Shown here: positions 21,290 to 29,623 of the stretch, piece by piece
How the letters are laid out: each line of letters begins with the position of its first letter
Numbering within the stretch: the first letter of the stretch is position 1
NCBI GenBank assembly: GCA_942492795.1
Contig: OW818639.1
Span: 558,001 to 622,000 of the forward strand
Length of the DNA stretch: 64,000 bases
Source of the DNA: RGIG3178 sp942492795
GTDB lineage: Bacteria > Bacillota > Clostridia > Christensenellales > QAND01
Reading direction: 5' to 3'
Position numbers and translations under genes: made by a program
Notes under the pieces: generated by a model
The model's database searches: none
Told to the model about the DNA's origin: nothing
What the model saw: only the letters and a program-made list of their open reading frames with translations

Positions 21290-21766
21290 CTATTTGTGAT
21301 ACGTCTCGTTCCGGTTTATTTTCATCGCACGATACAGCTGTTCGAGCAAGACCACCCGTGCCAGGTTGTGCGGAAAGGTTAGCCTTGAGAGCGACAGCCG
21401 TTCGTGTGATGCCTTCAGGAGCGATTCGTGCAGTCCCAACGATCCGCCGATGAGAAACTGTACGCAGGATATGCCGCTGTTTTCATACGCACAAAGCCTC
21501 TTGGCGAATTCTTCGGAGCTCTCCGTCACGCCGCCGATGCAAAGGGCGATCGAAACATCGCCTTTACTCTGCTTTTGCAGCCGCTGCGCTTCACGAACGA
21601 GCAATTGCTGCTGTTCGGCGAAATGCAATTGTTCGGGTGCGCTCTCGTCCGGAACCTCGACTATTTCCACCGTTGCGTATTTAGAAAGCCGTTTTGCATA
21701 TTCGTCGCATGCCTGCTGATAGAACTTCTCCTTGAGTTTGCCGACGCAAAGAATTCGGATGCGCAT
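21290..21766 (-). CDS. rlmH: 23S rRNA pseudouridine-1915 N3-methyltransferase
   Basis: A 158-residue SPOUT-class methyltransferase that modifies 23S rRNA pseudouridine 1915 of 70S ribosomes. The N-terminal MRIRILCVGKLKEKF, the knot segment FLIGGSLGLHESLL and the C-terminal SLSRLTFPHNLARVVLLEQLYRA then NETYHK are near-invariant in the family. The start follows AAGGAG. It lies ten bases after walJ, an arrangement kept in many Firmicutes. Confidence 0.97.
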   Translation of the reverse strand: MRIRILCVGKLKEKFYQQACDEYAKRLSKYATVEIVEVPDESAPEQLHFAEQQQLLVREAQRLQKQSKGDVSIALCIGGVTESSEEFAKRLCAYENSGISCVQFLIGGSLGLHESLLKASHERLSLSRLTFPHNLARVVLLEQLYRAMKINRNETYHK

Positions 21767-21776
21767 ATTTCTCCTT

Positions 21777-22574
21777 CTAGTCCAGCAGTGCTACGGGGCT
21801 GAGCGCAGACTTTTTGGCTACGACAAGCGTAACATCCCGTCCCGCCACGATACCCTCGGCGGACAACACCCCGCAAACGGCGGACAGCGCCAGATCCTCG
21901 CGGTTGTTCTGCACGGAAAGATGCCCGAGATAAAACCTTCGTACGCCGCTTTGCGCCAGCTGGTTCACGGCGACACCGGCGTTGGTGTTGGACAGATGCC
22001 CTTTGTTGGACAGGATACGGCGTTTAAGGTACGCAGGATACGGACCTTGTTTCAACAGTTCCTCGTCATGGTTGCTTTCGATCAGCACAACGTCCGCCTG
22101 CCTTGCATGCGAGAGTAAGTTCTGCTGCAAATAGCCGATATCCGTCATCAGACAAGCTGTCTTGCCCTTGGCATGCAAGGTAAAGCCGACGGACTCTACG
22201 GCATCGTGCGGCGTGGGGAACGATTGAACGGCGATATCCCCGATGTAAAACTCCCGCCCCGTCTCAAACACGCGGATCTGCTCCAGCGGGATCTGCGCCG
22301 CCTCTTTTCCCATGGCAAGCCAAGTGTTCTCGTTGGCATAGATCGGGATTCCGTACCGTTTGGAAAGGGTAATGATGCCTTTGGTATGATCCGTATGCTC
22401 GTGGGTGATGAGCACCCCGCGGATAGAATCAAGCGACACGGACAGGTTGCTCAGCGCCTTCCCGATGGATAACGCGCTGACTCCGGCGTCCACCAAAAGC
22501 TGTGTCTTCTGCGTCGCCACATAGGCAGCATTGCCGCTGGAGCCGGAAAACAGCGGACAAAAGATCATCTTCAT
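21777..22574 (-). CDS. walJ: MBL-fold metallo-hydrolase, WalJ/YycJ type
   Basis: A 265-residue metallo-beta-lactamase-fold phosphodiesterase. The family opening FSGSSGNAAYV is at residues 9-19, the metal motif THEHTDH near 56-62, FPTPHDAVESVG near 118, ESNHDEELL near 166 and the C-terminal GHLS. YycJ/WalJ proteins are linked to cell-wall and division control. In Bacillus the gene sits in the walRK operon next to rlmH; here the two-component genes are absent but the rlmH link is kept. Confidence 0.92.
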   Translation of the reverse strand: MKMIFCPLFSGSSGNAAYVATQKTQLLVDAGVSALSIGKALSNLSVSLDSIRGVLITHEHTDHTKGIITLSKRYGIPIYANENTWLAMGKEAAQIPLEQIRVFETGREFYIGDIAVQSFPTPHDAVESVGFTLHAKGKTACLMTDIGYLQQNLLSHARQADVVLIESNHDEELLKQGPYPAYLKRRILSNKGHLSNTNAGVAVNQLAQSGVRRFYLGHLSVQNNREDLALSAVCGVLSAEGIVAGRDVTLVVAKKSALSPVALLD

Positions 22575-22601
22575 CGGTTCTCTCCTTATCGGAATGAAAA
22601 A

Positions 22602-23564
22602 TTATACCATACGTTTGTTAATTCGATAGATTAAAAATGTCAGCCAGGCTGAAGGCTTCCTTTTATTCGAAAAATCCCATTGTTTCCATGCGGTCCATTC
22701 AGATTCTGGCGTAAAAAGCCCTTGTTCATCGGCTTTGGCATTGATGATTCTGAGCATTTCCAAGAATCTTATATCGCCTCTGACATGCTCAAATTGAGAG
22801 AGGACTTCAACAACATGCAGGATATCGTACCATACAAACGGCACCTTCAATTTGCGAAAATCGGTTCCCATATAGAACATATATGGATGACGTTCCCGGC
22901 TATTTTCCCAAAGACGCAAAAGGCATTCAGTGCCCACATGAGCGGCTTCACCATCCTTGTGGTCCTCGTAAAGAGCAAGCAGCTTAAGCATCAAAAGCGT
23001 GGCATAGGGGCAAGGGTCATCTTTTTTTCCCGGGCCTCGAAAGCTTCCCAAATTGTCCGACACTTTGCAAGGCCATCCACTTCCCGTCCGCAAGGTGCAA
23101 AGATAGTCCAGTCCTGTTTGTATATCCGGTTTTCCTGCAATACCCATCTTTCTTTGGGAATACAGCAATAACGGTGCATCGCACAGCGCCCAAGCCCATT
23201 CAATTTCTCCGGAACCGCCAAAGTGTCTGGGGATATTCATCGGAAGTTGAAACAAATTTTCTTTGGATCTGTGTGCTTCTACCATATCTAGCATGACGGG
23301 CATTGATCCATCGTCCTTCTTTATACCGATTTCTGCAAGAAACGAAAGTTTATGGTAAAGAAGACCTGCACTTTTATGGTTGTTTACAACGGTGTATGGC
23401 CATTGGCTGAGCTCTTCGATGATGCCTTTTATCTGTGGATGTTCAAGCATCAATACCTTTGTTTTTTGGATGGCTTCGTTTTCTTCATTCATTTCTTTTA
23501 GGTCAAGCATCGTTCTATATGCAATCCAAGGCTCAGAATTCAATAAAAAGTCTACATTTTTCAT
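22602..23564 (-). CDS. Uncharacterised alpha-helical protein (prenyltransferase/squalene cyclase-like fold suspected)
   Basis: A 320-residue soluble protein. I recognise no characterised family with certainty. Its repeated helix pattern, GLDYLCTLRTGSGWPCKVSDNLGSFRG, then YATLLMLKLLALY and AAHVGTECLLRLWENSRERHPYMFYMGT, resembles the alpha-alpha toroid of prenyltransferase/squalene-cyclase-like proteins that many Firmicutes annotate without function. It is richer in Lys, Asn and Trp and visibly more AT-rich than its neighbours, which suggests acquisition. The start was put at MKNVDFLLNSEPW; the 36 in-frame residues before it look untranslated and no clear Shine-Dalgarno exists for either. It is 20 bases upstream of the walJ start and downstream of murA. 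Confidence 0.6.
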   Translation of the reverse strand: MKNVDFLLNSEPWIAYRTMLDLKEMNEENEAIQKTKVLMLEHPQIKGIIEELSQWPYTVVNNHKSAGLLYHKLSFLAEIGIKKDDGSMPVMLDMVEAHRSKENLFQLPMNIPRHFGGSGEIEWAWALCDAPLLLYSQRKMGIAGKPDIQTGLDYLCTLRTGSGWPCKVSDNLGSFRGPGKKDDPCPYATLLMLKLLALYEDHKDGEAAHVGTECLLRLWENSRERHPYMFYMGTDFRKLKVPFVWYDILHVVEVLSQFEHVRGDIRFLEMLRIINAKADEQGLFTPESEWTAWKQWDFSNKRKPSAWLTFLIYRINKRMV

Positions 23565-23693
23565 TACGACATCCGCCAATCGCTTAAGATGAGCCGGGCA
23601 CAAAAAGAGGCGCCAACCGAATCGCACGTGAAACGATATCGTGTTGGCGACATTGAATTGCCATAAAGGCATTTCGGGTTTTTGTTCCGTTTG

Positions 23694-24947
23694 CTAAGCC
23701 TGAATGCGCCGTATGTCCGCGTGCAGCTGCTTTAGCTTCTCCTCCAGGCGGTCATAGCCGCGGTCAATATGCCAAACGCCGCTCAGACGCGTTTCACCCT
23801 GGGCAGCAAGAGCCGCGATGACAAGCGCCGCACCTGCGCGCAGATCCGATGCCACGACATCCGCTCCCCCCAAAGAAGCAACGCCTTCGATCAGCGCAAC
23901 ACGCCCGGTAACCCTGGTGTGCGCGCCCATGCGCTGCAGCTGGGTCAGATGCTTGAACCTGTCTTCAAAGATGTTCTCCTCAATGATCGATACGCCGCGT
24001 GCCGTTGTCAACAGCGCGGAAATAGGCTGCTGCAAATCCGTGGGGAACCCGGGATACGGCATCGTTTTAACGGTAATGGCACGATAGGGCAGTTTGCCGC
24101 GGACATGGATGGTGTCTTCGCCTTCTTCGATCTCAACACCCATCTCGACGAGTTTCGCCGAAACGCTCTCCATATGCATCGGGATCACATTTTTGATCAG
24201 CACGTCCCCACCCGTCGCAGCAGCGGCCATCATGAACGTTCCCGTCTCGATCTGGTCGGGGATGACGGTATACGTTGATCCATGAAGAGCGTTGACGCCA
24301 CGTATGCGTATCACATCGGTGCCTGCGCCTTTGATGTTGGCGCCCATGGAATTCAAAAAATTCGCCAAATCAACGATATGCGGTTCCTTGGCCGCGTTGA
24401 CAAGGGTGGTGCGCCCCCACGCGCGGGATGCCGCCATCATCACATTGGCGGTGGCACCAACAGAAACAACGTCAAAATACACGTCGCCGCCTTGCAGCCT
24501 TCCGCCTTTTGCTTTTGCCTTGAGATAGCCGTGGGAGAAATCGATTTCGGCACCCAGCGCTTCCATGCCCTTCAAATGCTGATCAATGGGCCGGGAACCG
24601 ATGGCGCAGCCGCCGGGCATCGCAATGACGGCTTCGCCGAATTTCCCGAGCATTGCACCGAGCAGATAATACGAAGCCCGCATCTGGCTTGTCAGATCGT
24701 CGTCTGCGGGATGGGAAAACACTTTGGTGGGATCGATGGTCATACTTGAGTTGTCAAACGAAACCGTGGCGCCCAATTCTGTTAGAATTTTATGCAGCAC
24801 TTCCACGTCACGGATCTGCGGTATGTTTTCAATGGTGGTTACACTGTCGCATAAAAGCGCTGCGGGGAGAATCGCTACGGCGGCATTTTTAGCGCCGCTG
24901 GGGCTGACTTCTCCATATAGCGGTTTCCCACCGATAATTGTCAGCAT
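23694..24947 (-). CDS. murA: UDP-N-acetylglucosamine 1-carboxyvinyltransferase
   Basis: Transfers enolpyruvate from PEP to UDP-GlcNAc, the first committed step of peptidoglycan synthesis and the fosfomycin target. It is 417 residues. The N-terminal SGAKNAAVAILPAALL (about 19-34), the active-site cysteine in PGGCAIGSRPIDQH (about 115), GGDVLIKNVI and FPTDLQQPISALLTTARG (about 305) are all present. The start ATG follows GGAAGAA; 51 in-frame residues upstream cross the promoter and are not conserved. It stands where dnaA is found in most Firmicutes, divergent from rpmH. Confidence 0.97.
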   Translation of the reverse strand: MLTIIGGKPLYGEVSPSGAKNAAVAILPAALLCDSVTTIENIPQIRDVEVLHKILTELGATVSFDNSSMTIDPTKVFSHPADDDLTSQMRASYYLLGAMLGKFGEAVIAMPGGCAIGSRPIDQHLKGMEALGAEIDFSHGYLKAKAKGGRLQGGDVYFDVVSVGATANVMMAASRAWGRTTLVNAAKEPHIVDLANFLNSMGANIKGAGTDVIRIRGVNALHGSTYTVIPDQIETGTFMMAAAATGGDVLIKNVIPMHMESVSAKLVEMGVEIEEGEDTIHVRGKLPYRAITVKTMPYPGFPTDLQQPISALLTTARGVSIIEENIFEDRFKHLTQLQRMGAHTRVTGRVALIEGVASLGGADVVASDLRAGAALVIAALAAQGETRLSGVWHIDRGYDRLEEKLKQLHADIRRIQA

Positions 24948-25023
24948 TTCTTCCAAAATGTCTTCCCCCTCAAAAGCGGATGGTTGCAGGCACAGGCGTT
25001 TGGATCGCCTAATACATTCGTAA

Positions 25024-25052
25024 ATTATACGTCCTTTGTTTGGAATGCGCAA
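25024..25052 (-). promoter_or_regulatory. Promoter of murA
   Basis: TTGCGC, 17-base spacer, TATAAT on the minus strand; the leader is about 70 bases. Confidence 0.65.
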
Positions 25053-25127
25053 CCACCGCACATGCTGCGCCCCGTTGATTGGGTTAAAAAGCCGTTGCAA
25101 AGCGTTGCATCGACACGCATGGATACA

Positions 25128-25156
25128 TTGACATGCCTTTGTGCTTTGGGTATAAT
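25128..25156 (+). promoter_or_regulatory. Consensus promoter of the rpmH operon
   Basis: Perfect TTGACA and TATAAT with the optimal 17-base spacer. The transcript leader to rpmH is about 125 bases. Confidence 0.9.
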
Positions 25157-25286
25157 GACTAAGCGTTCTTCGAAAGTGCGCTTATTTGAGTCTTGCTTTT
25201 GATTGATATACGCAATGCCAGACAGCGATAACCACAGCGGCATCCGCGCTGCACGGTTGCCCGCAATGATATAAGGAGTGTATGCA

Positions 25287-25421
25287 ATGTTACAGACATT
25301 TCAACCCAAGAAACGCCAGCGCAAAAAGGTCCATGGATTTCGCGCCAGAATGAAATCCCATACAGGGATCAAGGTGCTTGCGCGCAGGCGCCGAAAAGGC
25401 CGCAAGGTACTTTCTGCTTAA
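25287..25421 (+). CDS. rpmH: 50S ribosomal protein L34
   Basis: A 44-residue basic ribosomal protein: MLQTFQPKKRQRKKVHGF then RARMKSHTGIKVLARRRRKGRKVLSA, read in three short parts. This is the normal size and sequence of L34. The ATG follows AAGGAG by ten bases. It is the first gene of the rpmH-rnpA-yidD-yidC-jag run. A terminator-like hairpin begins at its last base. Confidence 0.97.
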   Translation: MLQTFQPKKRQRKKVHGFRARMKSHTGIKVLARRRRKGRKVLSA

Positions 25422-25443
25422 AGTCGCGCCCAGCGACTTTTTT
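25421..25443 (+). terminator. Hairpin with T-run between rpmH and rnpA
   Basis: AAGTCGC-GCCCA-GCGACTT followed by further T residues, starting at the end of rpmH and ending two bases before the rnpA ATG. It has the form of an intrinsic terminator and leaves rnpA without a Shine-Dalgarno site. It probably tunes rnpA expression far below that of L34. Confidence 0.7.
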
Positions 25444-25445
25444 CC

Positions 25446-25823
25446 ATGACAAAGCAATTTTCCTTTGCAAAAAATCAGCGGTTGTTGCGAAACGCACAGT
25501 TTCAATACACCTATCGGCGAGGCCGCAGCTTTCCGAGCCAGACGATGGTGCTTATCGTCGCAAAATCGCGCGGCAAAACCCGTGCGGGCTTTTCGGTAGG
25601 CAAAAAAGTCGGCAACAGCGTAAAGCGTTCGCGTGCAAAGCGGTTGCTGCGAGAAAGCTACCGGTTGCAGCTTCCGATGATCCGCAACGGCTTGAGCCTT
25701 GTGTTCGTGGCCAAAGCGCCTCTCGTAGAAACCCCGTTCGACCAGGTGCAGAGCGTGATGGCTCAACTGCTCAGCAAGGCAGGATGTTATCAAAATGACA
25801 TGGATACAAAAGCAGGTCATTAA
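25446..25823 (+). CDS. rnpA: Ribonuclease P protein component
   Basis: A 125-residue basic protein subunit of RNase P, which matures tRNA 5' ends. FSFAKNQRLLRNAQFQ at the N-terminus and the RNR-type helix GKKVGNSVKRSRAKRLLRESYR around residues 55-77 are diagnostic. The start ATG has no ribosome binding site, only the T-run of the preceding hairpin. The 3' end overlaps yidD by 29 bases. Confidence 0.95.
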   Translation: MTKQFSFAKNQRLLRNAQFQYTYRRGRSFPSQTMVLIVAKSRGKTRAGFSVGKKVGNSVKRSRAKRLLRESYRLQLPMIRNGLSLVFVAKAPLVETPFDQVQSVMAQLLSKAGCYQNDMDTKAGH

Positions 25824-26046
25824 CATGCTTCGCGGTTACAAGCGCATGATTTCTCCTTCGCTGCCGCCCTCTTGCCGTTTTGTTCCCACCTGTTCGGAAT
25901 ACGCCATCGACGCCGTAACGCAATGGGGCATCATCTGCGGATTAGGTTTGGCTGCATGGCGCGTACTGCGGTGCAATCCATTCTGTAAAGGTGGCTACGA
26001 TCCCGTCCCACAACGCCATAAACCCAATGGAGGTAATTCCAATTGA
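25795..26046 (+). CDS. yidD: Membrane protein insertion efficiency factor YidD
   Basis: An 83-residue protein that helps YidC and Sec insert membrane proteins. The core SPSLPPSCRFVPTCSEYAIDAV and RVLRCNPFCKGGYDPVP shows the conserved cysteines and the amphipathic helix at the N-terminus. An alternative start is the ATG at 25825, one base after the rnpA stop codon. The stop codon overlaps the yidC TTG. Confidence 0.94.
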   Translation: MTWIQKQVINMLRGYKRMISPSLPPSCRFVPTCSEYAIDAVTQWGIICGLGLAAWRVLRCNPFCKGGYDPVPQRHKPNGGNSN

Positions 26047-27059
26047 GCTGGTTAAACGATAACTTCATCTCCCGTTTTTTTGTGACGGTCATCGGCTGGT
26101 TCTATTCCTTAACAGGCAATTATTTGATCGCCGTCATACTCTTCACCCTCGCCGTCAAACTTTTGCTGCTGCCGCTTGATCTTCAACAGCGCCGCGCCCA
26201 GCAAGCACAGATGGGCGCATCGGCAAAAGTTAAGGAGATTCAGAACAGGTACAAGAGCGATCCGCGCCTGGCACAGCAGAAGGTCCGGGAGTTCTACAAA
26301 AAGGAAAATATCAAGCAGTCTGCCGGCTGCCTGCCGACGCTGTTGCAGTTGCCGGTATTGTTTGCTATGTTCGGCGCCATCACGCTTTTGTCCAACATAC
26401 AAACCATCAATCTGGTTACCAACTTGGCCAACGGCAGCAACGTCATGCCTCCTTCGGCGATCTGGGTGCACAACATCTGGCGTCCGGATGCAGGCAACGC
26501 CGCGATTATGCCAAGTCTGAACGAATTCGACGCGATCGTTCGAAGCATGAAAGACCGCATCTCACCCGATTTGTTTGCACAGGCTCAAACGCTGTTGTCC
26601 AATTCGCAGATAGACCATCTTGCCTTGACCGTTGCGAAACTGCCTGCAGGCACCTATTTCGCAGGCATGGTCAATGCGGCGTATGCCACCATTCCCCAGT
26701 CCGCCGTGACTGCCGCGGTATCCTTGAATTATACCTCGGCCATAGCGCCGGTTGTGAGTGCCTTTCCCGGGTTAGCCAACGGTCTTTACATTTTCCCGGT
26801 ACTGGCGGCAGCCGCGACGTTCTTATCAGGCTGGCTGCAGAAGAAACAAAATGAAAAGGCCAATCCGGGGCAGCCTCAAGCAATGGCCGGCGGCATGGAG
26901 TACATGATGCCTCTGGTTACCTTATGGTGGACGGCGACCTCCGGCGTGACCTTTGCAATGTACTGGATGACCAACAGCCTTCTTTCCCTTGCTTCCATCC
27001 CGTTGTTGAACAAGGTCGTTGGCGGAAATAGCCGCTCTACAGAAATAGCCGAAAAATGA
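26043..27059 (+). CDS. yidC: Membrane protein insertase YidC
   Basis: A 338-residue Oxa1/YidC-type insertase. Membrane segment 1 is GNYLIAVILFTLAVKLLLLPLDL, then the charged hairpin with QQRRAQQAQM and QSAGCLPTLLQLPVLFAMF, and later segments in LYIFPVLAAAATFLSGWLQ and the VTFAMYWMTNSLLSLASIPLLN C-terminus. Between the second and third core segments (about residues 125-235) there is an insertion not found in short clostridial YidC. The start is TTG, ten bases after GGAGG, overlapping the yidD stop. No lipoprotein signal is seen. Confidence 0.95.
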   Translation: MSWLNDNFISRFFVTVIGWFYSLTGNYLIAVILFTLAVKLLLLPLDLQQRRAQQAQMGASAKVKEIQNRYKSDPRLAQQKVREFYKKENIKQSAGCLPTLLQLPVLFAMFGAITLLSNIQTINLVTNLANGSNVMPPSAIWVHNIWRPDAGNAAIMPSLNEFDAIVRSMKDRISPDLFAQAQTLLSNSQIDHLALTVAKLPAGTYFAGMVNAAYATIPQSAVTAAVSLNYTSAIAPVVSAFPGLANGLYIFPVLAAAATFLSGWLQKKQNEKANPGQPQAMAGGMEYMMPLVTLWWTATSGVTFAMYWMTNSLLSLASIPLLNKVVGGNSRSTEIAEK

Positions 27060-27074
27060 TCAGGAGGTTTTCGA

Positions 27075-27959
27075 TTGAGATCCATTGAAGTACAAGGCAA
27101 ATCGGTGGATGAAGCCATTTTCAGAGGCTTGGATCAATTGGGATTGTCCATCGATGAAGTTGATATAGAGATCCTCGACGAAGGCGGAAAGCGTTTTTTG
27201 GGCATGGGTACCAAGCAATGCATCATCCGCCTGACAGAGCGGGACAAGGAAGAAGTAGCCCGCGTCCTGCTGCAACAGGAACAAGCGCAGGAAGAACAAC
27301 GAAAAGAACGGGAGCAACTGCGGCAGCGTCCGCCTGTGCGTGATGCCCAGCCTGCGCGTACGGAAGACAGACCGCAACGGGAAACCCGCGAAAACAGGCA
27401 ACCGGAACGGAGCCCGCGCCCAAGACATCTCGAACGGCCGCGCAGTGCAGGCGACAATGACAGGCCGTCTACGCAAAGCGGGAACAGAAAACCCCGGATT
27501 AACTGGGGACAGCCCGTTGACGGCGGCGAAGAAGCGGTTTTTTTGCGCGAAACGCTGTCCAAAATGGGGCTAAACTGCCAGGTCGACTGTTTTTTGGATG
27601 AGCAATGCCTGTATATGCGTGTCAGCGGTGACAATATGGGCGTCCTGATCGGACGCCGCGGCGATACGTTGAACGCACTGCAATACCTGGTCAGCCTTGT
27701 CGCAAACAAAGGCGAAGGGCCATACAAGCGAATCATCGTGGATACGGAAAACTACCGCATCAAACGGGAAGAAACGCTGATGCGACTCGCGCGCAGGATG
27801 GCCGAACAGGTGAAGCGGACCGGAACGCCGCTTGCGCTTGAGCCGATGAACCCCTACGAACGGCGGGTGCTTCACGCAACGCTGCAGGGGAACCCAAGCG
27901 TAACGACGCATAGCGAGGGCGAAGAGCCGCACCGGCATGTGGTTATTACTCTTAAGTAG
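27075..27959 (+). CDS. jag: RNA-binding protein KhpB/Jag
   Basis: A 294-residue cytoplasmic RNA-binding protein linked to cell elongation and wall synthesis. The Jag-N domain (1-55) has GKRFLGMGTKQC. A long Gln/Arg/Glu/Pro-rich linker (about 60-150) follows. The KH domain has GDNMGVLIGRRGDTLNALQYL (about 194-214), and the R3H domain ends with MNPYERRVLHATL, containing the Arg-x3-His pair. The start is TTG after GGAGG. A strong terminator follows. Confidence 0.95.
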   Translation: MRSIEVQGKSVDEAIFRGLDQLGLSIDEVDIEILDEGGKRFLGMGTKQCIIRLTERDKEEVARVLLQQEQAQEEQRKEREQLRQRPPVRDAQPARTEDRPQRETRENRQPERSPRPRHLERPRSAGDNDRPSTQSGNRKPRINWGQPVDGGEEAVFLRETLSKMGLNCQVDCFLDEQCLYMRVSGDNMGVLIGRRGDTLNALQYLVSLVANKGEGPYKRIIVDTENYRIKREETLMRLARRMAEQVKRTGTPLALEPMNPYERRVLHATLQGNPSVTTHSEGEEPHRHVVITLK

Positions 27960-27961
27960 CA

Positions 27962-27987
27962 AAAACCCGGCTTTCGCCGGGTTTTTT
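27962..27987 (+). terminator. Terminator of the rpmH-jag operon
   Basis: CCCGGC-TTTC-GCCGGG stem flanked by A4 and T6, directly after the jag stop codon. Confidence 0.92.
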
Positions 27988-28202
27988 CAACCAAATACAT
28001 TTCCCCGTACTGTAGAAGCGGACAGATGCACTTATCTGTTTATTAAGCTGGCATAATACTTGTTTATGCGGATTCATTTTCTGCATCCTGTCCAATGACT
28101 GGTCAAATCCGGCGACATGTGCGGCGGATTTGCGGCCATAGTTTGCATAACAGCCTGTCTGGATCAAAACGAAGTCTTGATCGATGATGAAAGGAAAAGC
28201 GG

Positions 28203-29564
28203 ATGAACGATACGATCTTTGCGTTGTCCACCCCGCCGGGACGCGGGGCTATTGCAATTATCCGCCTTTCAGGACCGGACGCTTTTTTGGCGCTTAATGC
28301 TTGTTTTTTACCAAAGCACGGAAAAATCATTCCGCGAAGGATGACCTACGGGCAGATCACCGACGGCGACGATACTATCGACGAGGTGATGGCTGTGTTT
28401 CTTCCCGCGCCTTCTACCTATACGCGCGAAGATATGGTGGAGCTGCAATGCCACGGCTCCCCCGTGGTTGTCCACGCGATTTTGCAGCTTCTCTCGTCGC
28501 TGCCGCTGAACCTTCGCGCAGCGGATCCCGGGGAATTCACACGCCGTGCCTTTGAAAACGGAAGACTGGATCTTTCGGAAGCCGAAGCGGTGATGGATCT
28601 TCTCAAAAGTGAAAGCGAGCAGGCAGCCAAGACCGCACTTCGGCAGCTTCGCGGCGCGATCTCTTCCAAAATACAACGCATCATCGATTTGATCGTACTC
28701 GGTATGGCGTCCATCGAAGCGGGCATCGATTTTCCGGAAGACGACTGGGAACGGGAAGCCAATGAAAACGGGTTCGTGCTGCTTCAACAGGCACTTGCGG
28801 CCATCGAGGTGCTCGGCGACTCCTACCGCAGCGGCAGGCTCATCCAGGACGGCATACGCATCGCCATCGTCGGTCGGCCCAACGTCGGCAAAAGTTCACT
28901 TTTAAACGCGCTGGCCGGGTTTGAAAGAGCCCTTGTTTCGGAAGAGGCAGGCACGACGCGCGATGTTGTGGAGCACGCCATCAGTTATCGGGGCATGGCC
29001 GTACGGTTGCTCGACACAGCCGGCATGCGATTAAAAGCCAATCCGCTCGAACAGCGCGGGATGGCGTTGGGTTCCCGGCAGCTTGAAACGGCGGATATCG
29101 CCGTGTTCATCGTGGACGGATCCGAAGCGCTCAACGACGACGACGCGATGGCCGCATCGCTTTTATCGGATATTCCGGTGATTGCCGCCATCAACAAGAG
29201 CGATCTGCCCCAGGTGGTTTCGCAAACGGATGTGCTTGGGCTTTGCCCCAACGCGGTTGCTGTTCAATGCTTGAGCGCCCAGCAGGGCGAAGGTGTTGAA
29301 GATCTCTTGTCCGTCTGTTTGAACGCACTTGATCTAAGCAGCGAGCAGTCCGAGTGCATCACCTCCGCCCGGCACGCGCAGTCGCTTAAAAGCGCAAAGG
29401 AGCTGCTAACATCCGCCATTGCAGCGTATAAGGCGGGATTGCCGGCAGATGTTGCCGTGCTGGACGCGAGAGCCGCCATGCAGGCTTTGGGAGAAATTAC
29501 CGGTGAAACGCTTTCGGACTCCGTGATCGATACGATCTTTTCAACTTTCTGCATCGGGAAGTAG
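28203..29564 (+). CDS. mnmE: tRNA modification GTPase MnmE
   Basis: With MnmG it modifies the wobble uridine (cmnm5U) of several tRNAs. It is 453 residues. The N-terminal formyl-folate-binding domain starts NDTIFALSTPPGRGAIAIIRLSG. The G domain has GRPNVGKSSLLNAL (P-loop, about 222-235), TTRDVVEH, LLDTAGMR (G3) and NKSD (G4). The protein ends in FCIGK, the catalytic cysteine motif. The ATG follows AAGGAAAAG. An inverted repeat CAAATCCG/CGGATTTG (28104-28132) precedes it; no clear promoter was found in the 240-base gap. Confidence 0.97.
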   Translation: MNDTIFALSTPPGRGAIAIIRLSGPDAFLALNACFLPKHGKIIPRRMTYGQITDGDDTIDEVMAVFLPAPSTYTREDMVELQCHGSPVVVHAILQLLSSLPLNLRAADPGEFTRRAFENGRLDLSEAEAVMDLLKSESEQAAKTALRQLRGAISSKIQRIIDLIVLGMASIEAGIDFPEDDWEREANENGFVLLQQALAAIEVLGDSYRSGRLIQDGIRIAIVGRPNVGKSSLLNALAGFERALVSEEAGTTRDVVEHAISYRGMAVRLLDTAGMRLKANPLEQRGMALGSRQLETADIAVFIVDGSEALNDDDAMAASLLSDIPVIAAINKSDLPQVVSQTDVLGLCPNAVAVQCLSAQQGEGVEDLLSVCLNALDLSSEQSECITSARHAQSLKSAKELLTSAIAAYKAGLPADVAVLDARAAMQALGEITGETLSDSVIDTIFSTFCIGK

Positions 29565-29623
29565 CGTATTTGCCGCAAACCGTATGCGGCACGCACCATT
29601 GCATACATTCAGGAGGATTTTTC

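Larger units (their letters stand above)
24948..25286. other. Divergent murA-rpmH intergenic region
   Basis: About 340 bases holding two back-to-back promoters and no gene. I looked for DnaA boxes (TTATCCACA or one mismatch) on both strands and found none that convinces; the nearest is ATAACCACA, with two mismatches. Leftward genes are mostly minus strand and rightward mostly plus, so a nearby origin remains possible but is not shown by this stretch. Confidence 0.6.

Noticed and set aside
24948..25286. oriC with DnaA boxes between murA and rpmH
   Set aside because: Only a two-mismatch site (ATAACCACA) was found on either strand, and there is no AT-rich unwinding run.
27988..28202. Small RNA gene between jag and mnmE
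   Set aside because: A hairpin (28104-28132) and a weak -10-like CATAAT are present, but no promoter-terminator pair or known RNA family was recognised.
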